Positions 63,271-64,000 of a DNA stretch of 64,000 bases are shown one piece after another (positions within the stretch are counted from its first letter, which is position 1; each line of letters starts with the position of its first letter). A program made the translations under genes and the position numbers. This DNA comes from Streptomyces cavernae (GTDB lineage Bacteria; Actinomycetota; Actinomycetes; Streptomycetales; Streptomycetaceae). The notes beneath the pieces are model-generated. The model saw only the letters and a list, made by a program, of their open reading frames with translations, was not told where the DNA came from and made no database searches. The DNA is taken from assembly GCF_004023625.1 (NCBI RefSeq), contig NZ_RPDJ01000008.1, positions 295,442 to 359,441 of the forward strand. Reading direction: 5' to 3'.

Positions 63271-63286
63271 ATACCCCTAGGGGTAT
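63271..63286. promoter_or_regulatory. CsoR/CstR operator ATACCCCTAGGGGTAT
   Basis: A perfect 16-base palindrome of the type bound by CsoR-family repressors, 16 bases before the repressor GTG and overlapping a likely -10 (TATTAA). It implies autorepression. Confidence 0.8.
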
Positions 63287-63302
63287 TAATGGAGGAGTTT
63301 TC

Positions 63303-63590
63303 GTGGAACTCGATCTCGCGGGTGCGGAGCTGAAGGCTGTGCTCAACCGGTTGCGGCGGGCACAGGGGCAGATCTCCGGAGTGATCAAGATGATCGAGGA
63401 GGGGCGCGACTGCGAGGAGGTCGTGCCCCAACTCGCCGCCGCCTCACGCGCCTTGGACCGCGCGGGCTTCGCGATCATCGCCACGGGTCTTCAGCAGTGC
63501 CTGGCCGACGGGGAGCGGGGGCTCAGGGACGGCGAGGACCCGGAGCAGATGCGGGCCCGTCTGGAGAAGCTCTTCCTGTCGCTGGCCTGA
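63303..63590 (+). CDS. CsoR-family repressor, likely CstR-type persulfide sensor
   Basis: A 95-residue all-helical DUF156 repressor: LKAVLNRLRRAQGQISGVIK and MIEEGRDCEEVVPQLAAASR. CsoR copper sensors have a C-H-C triad with His four residues before the second Cys. Here the second Cys is in ATGLQQCLAD, with Gly at that position, so only the two Cys remain. That is the CstR pattern for sensing sulfane sulfur rather than Cu(I). GTG 63303 has GGAGG eight bases upstream. A second operator precedes the mscR-type gene downstream. Confidence 0.82.
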   Translation: MELDLAGAELKAVLNRLRRAQGQISGVIKMIEEGRDCEEVVPQLAAASRALDRAGFAIIATGLQQCLADGERGLRDGEDPEQMRARLEKLFLSLA

Positions 63591-63667
63591 GGTGATGGTG
63601 CCGGCCGACCGGCGTGGCTGCGGGCAGCCAGTGCCGCACCCCGGAGTGTCGCTCGCCGTCGGTGGAG

Positions 63668-63681
63668 TACCCCCGCGGGTA
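63668..63681. promoter_or_regulatory. Second CsoR/CstR-type operator
   Basis: TACCCCCGCGGGTA is a near-palindrome with the same TACCC/GGGTA half-sites as the 63271 operator, 139 bases before the dehydrogenase ATG. Confidence 0.6.
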
Positions 63682-63819
63682 TCTCGAACAGTGATGCAGA
63701 ACATTCCCGCTGGGCGGAAACCGACAGTTGAGCAGGCCAGCGCACTTGTGATGATGTGGACCCGGTGACCGAGACGAGCGCCGGAGCACTCGGCGTTCAC
63801 GACGAAAGGGCTCATCACC

Positions 63820-64000
63820 ATGGCGCAGCAAGTACGCGGCGTGATCGCACCGGGCAAGGGCGAACCGGTACGGGTGGAGACGATCGTCGTCCCCGACCCC
63901 GGGCCCGGCGAGGCCGTGGTGAAGGTGCAGGCCTGCGGGGTGTGCCACACGGATCTGCATTACCGGGAGGGTGGGATCAGTGATGAGTTCCCGTTCCTGC
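63820..64000 (+). CDS. mscR: S-(hydroxymethyl)mycothiol dehydrogenase (partial)
   Basis: The first 60 residues of a zinc alcohol dehydrogenase: VRGVIAPGKGEPVRVETIVV and ACGVCHTDLHYREGGISDEF, the catalytic-zinc region that is nearly identical in mycothiol-dependent formaldehyde (S-nitrosomycothiol) dehydrogenases. It oxidises S-hydroxymethyl-mycothiol. ATG 63820 has AAAGGG nine bases upstream. The C-terminus is beyond the window. Control by the adjacent CstR-type repressor is likely given the shared operator. Confidence 0.8.
   Translation, partial: MAQQVRGVIAPGKGEPVRVETIVVPDPGPGEAVVKVQACGVCHTDLHYREGGISDEFPFL

Overview
The window looks like a stretch of Streptomyces chromosome. Nearly every codon ends in G or C, GTG and TTG starts are common, several promoters run straight into a start codon (leaderless), and many genes are typical of the genus: streptophobe-type membrane protein, NsdA-like regulator, mycothiol-dependent dehydrogenase, FHA/ABC and Ser/Thr kinase set, SPW-repeat protein. 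I saw no rRNA, tRNA or CRISPR array. All coordinates and frames were read by eye, and homology statements are recall of families, not searches.

Layout. 1-12 kb: partial leucine-rich-repeat gene, secreted amidase, APH-like kinase, NsdA-like regulator, PAS/SpoIIE-type phosphatase, secreted S33 peptidase, GNAT enzyme. 11.5-18 kb: a minus-strand group headed by a ~1,460-residue protein that joins a membrane sensor, GAF-like, PAS, GGDEF and EAL domains to a complete PLP-dependent alpha-oxoamine synthase, followed by a SAM methyltransferase 6 bases later and a membrane acyltransferase. This is the best candidate for an undescribed system: c-di-GMP turnover physically coupled to a small-molecule or lipid synthase. 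18-26.5 kb: a GalE-like protein lacking the catalytic Tyr, GNAT enzymes, a broken MFS gene, a leaderless ArsR-SRPBCC fusion, and a cysteine-type leader peptide ahead of an FMN reductase that faces a flavin monooxygenase/acyl-CoA-dehydrogenase-like gene (sulfur scavenging). 26.5-34 kb: YCII/ECF sigma pair with an acidic hexanucleotide tract and a frame break, secreted PI-PLC-like protein, DinB protein, LysR/aldo-keto reductase pair. 34.7-41.7 kb: FHA-ABC transporter, small protein and Ser/Thr kinase in one operon, then a streptophobe protein and an anchored DUF6777-like protein. 41.9-47.8 kb: polyester hydrolase (cutinase/PETase family), PucR-type regulator, TerD-CAP-CAP fusion, Met-rich membrane protein and ECF sigma factor.

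47.8-53.5 kb is a worn arsenic island: arsC, arsR plus arsenite-channel-type MIP, a second arsR, flavoprotein and arsI, with broken trxB, arsO, flavin monooxygenase, transposase and MFS pieces. It ends at a sharp junction with a truncated acetoacetyl-CoA synthetase gene, which is the last gene of an aromatic meta-cleavage operon (54-57.8 kb) with a divergent TetR gene. 58.5-64 kb: hydrolase, cobK, cobH, DUF3152 protease-like protein, AlkB-like dioxygenase, and a CsoR/CstR-type repressor with a matching operator ahead of an mscR-type dehydrogenase cut by the window end.

A recurrent feature is locus-specific tandem repetition at gene 3' ends. At four genes the repeated unit contains the last codons and the stop codon itself.
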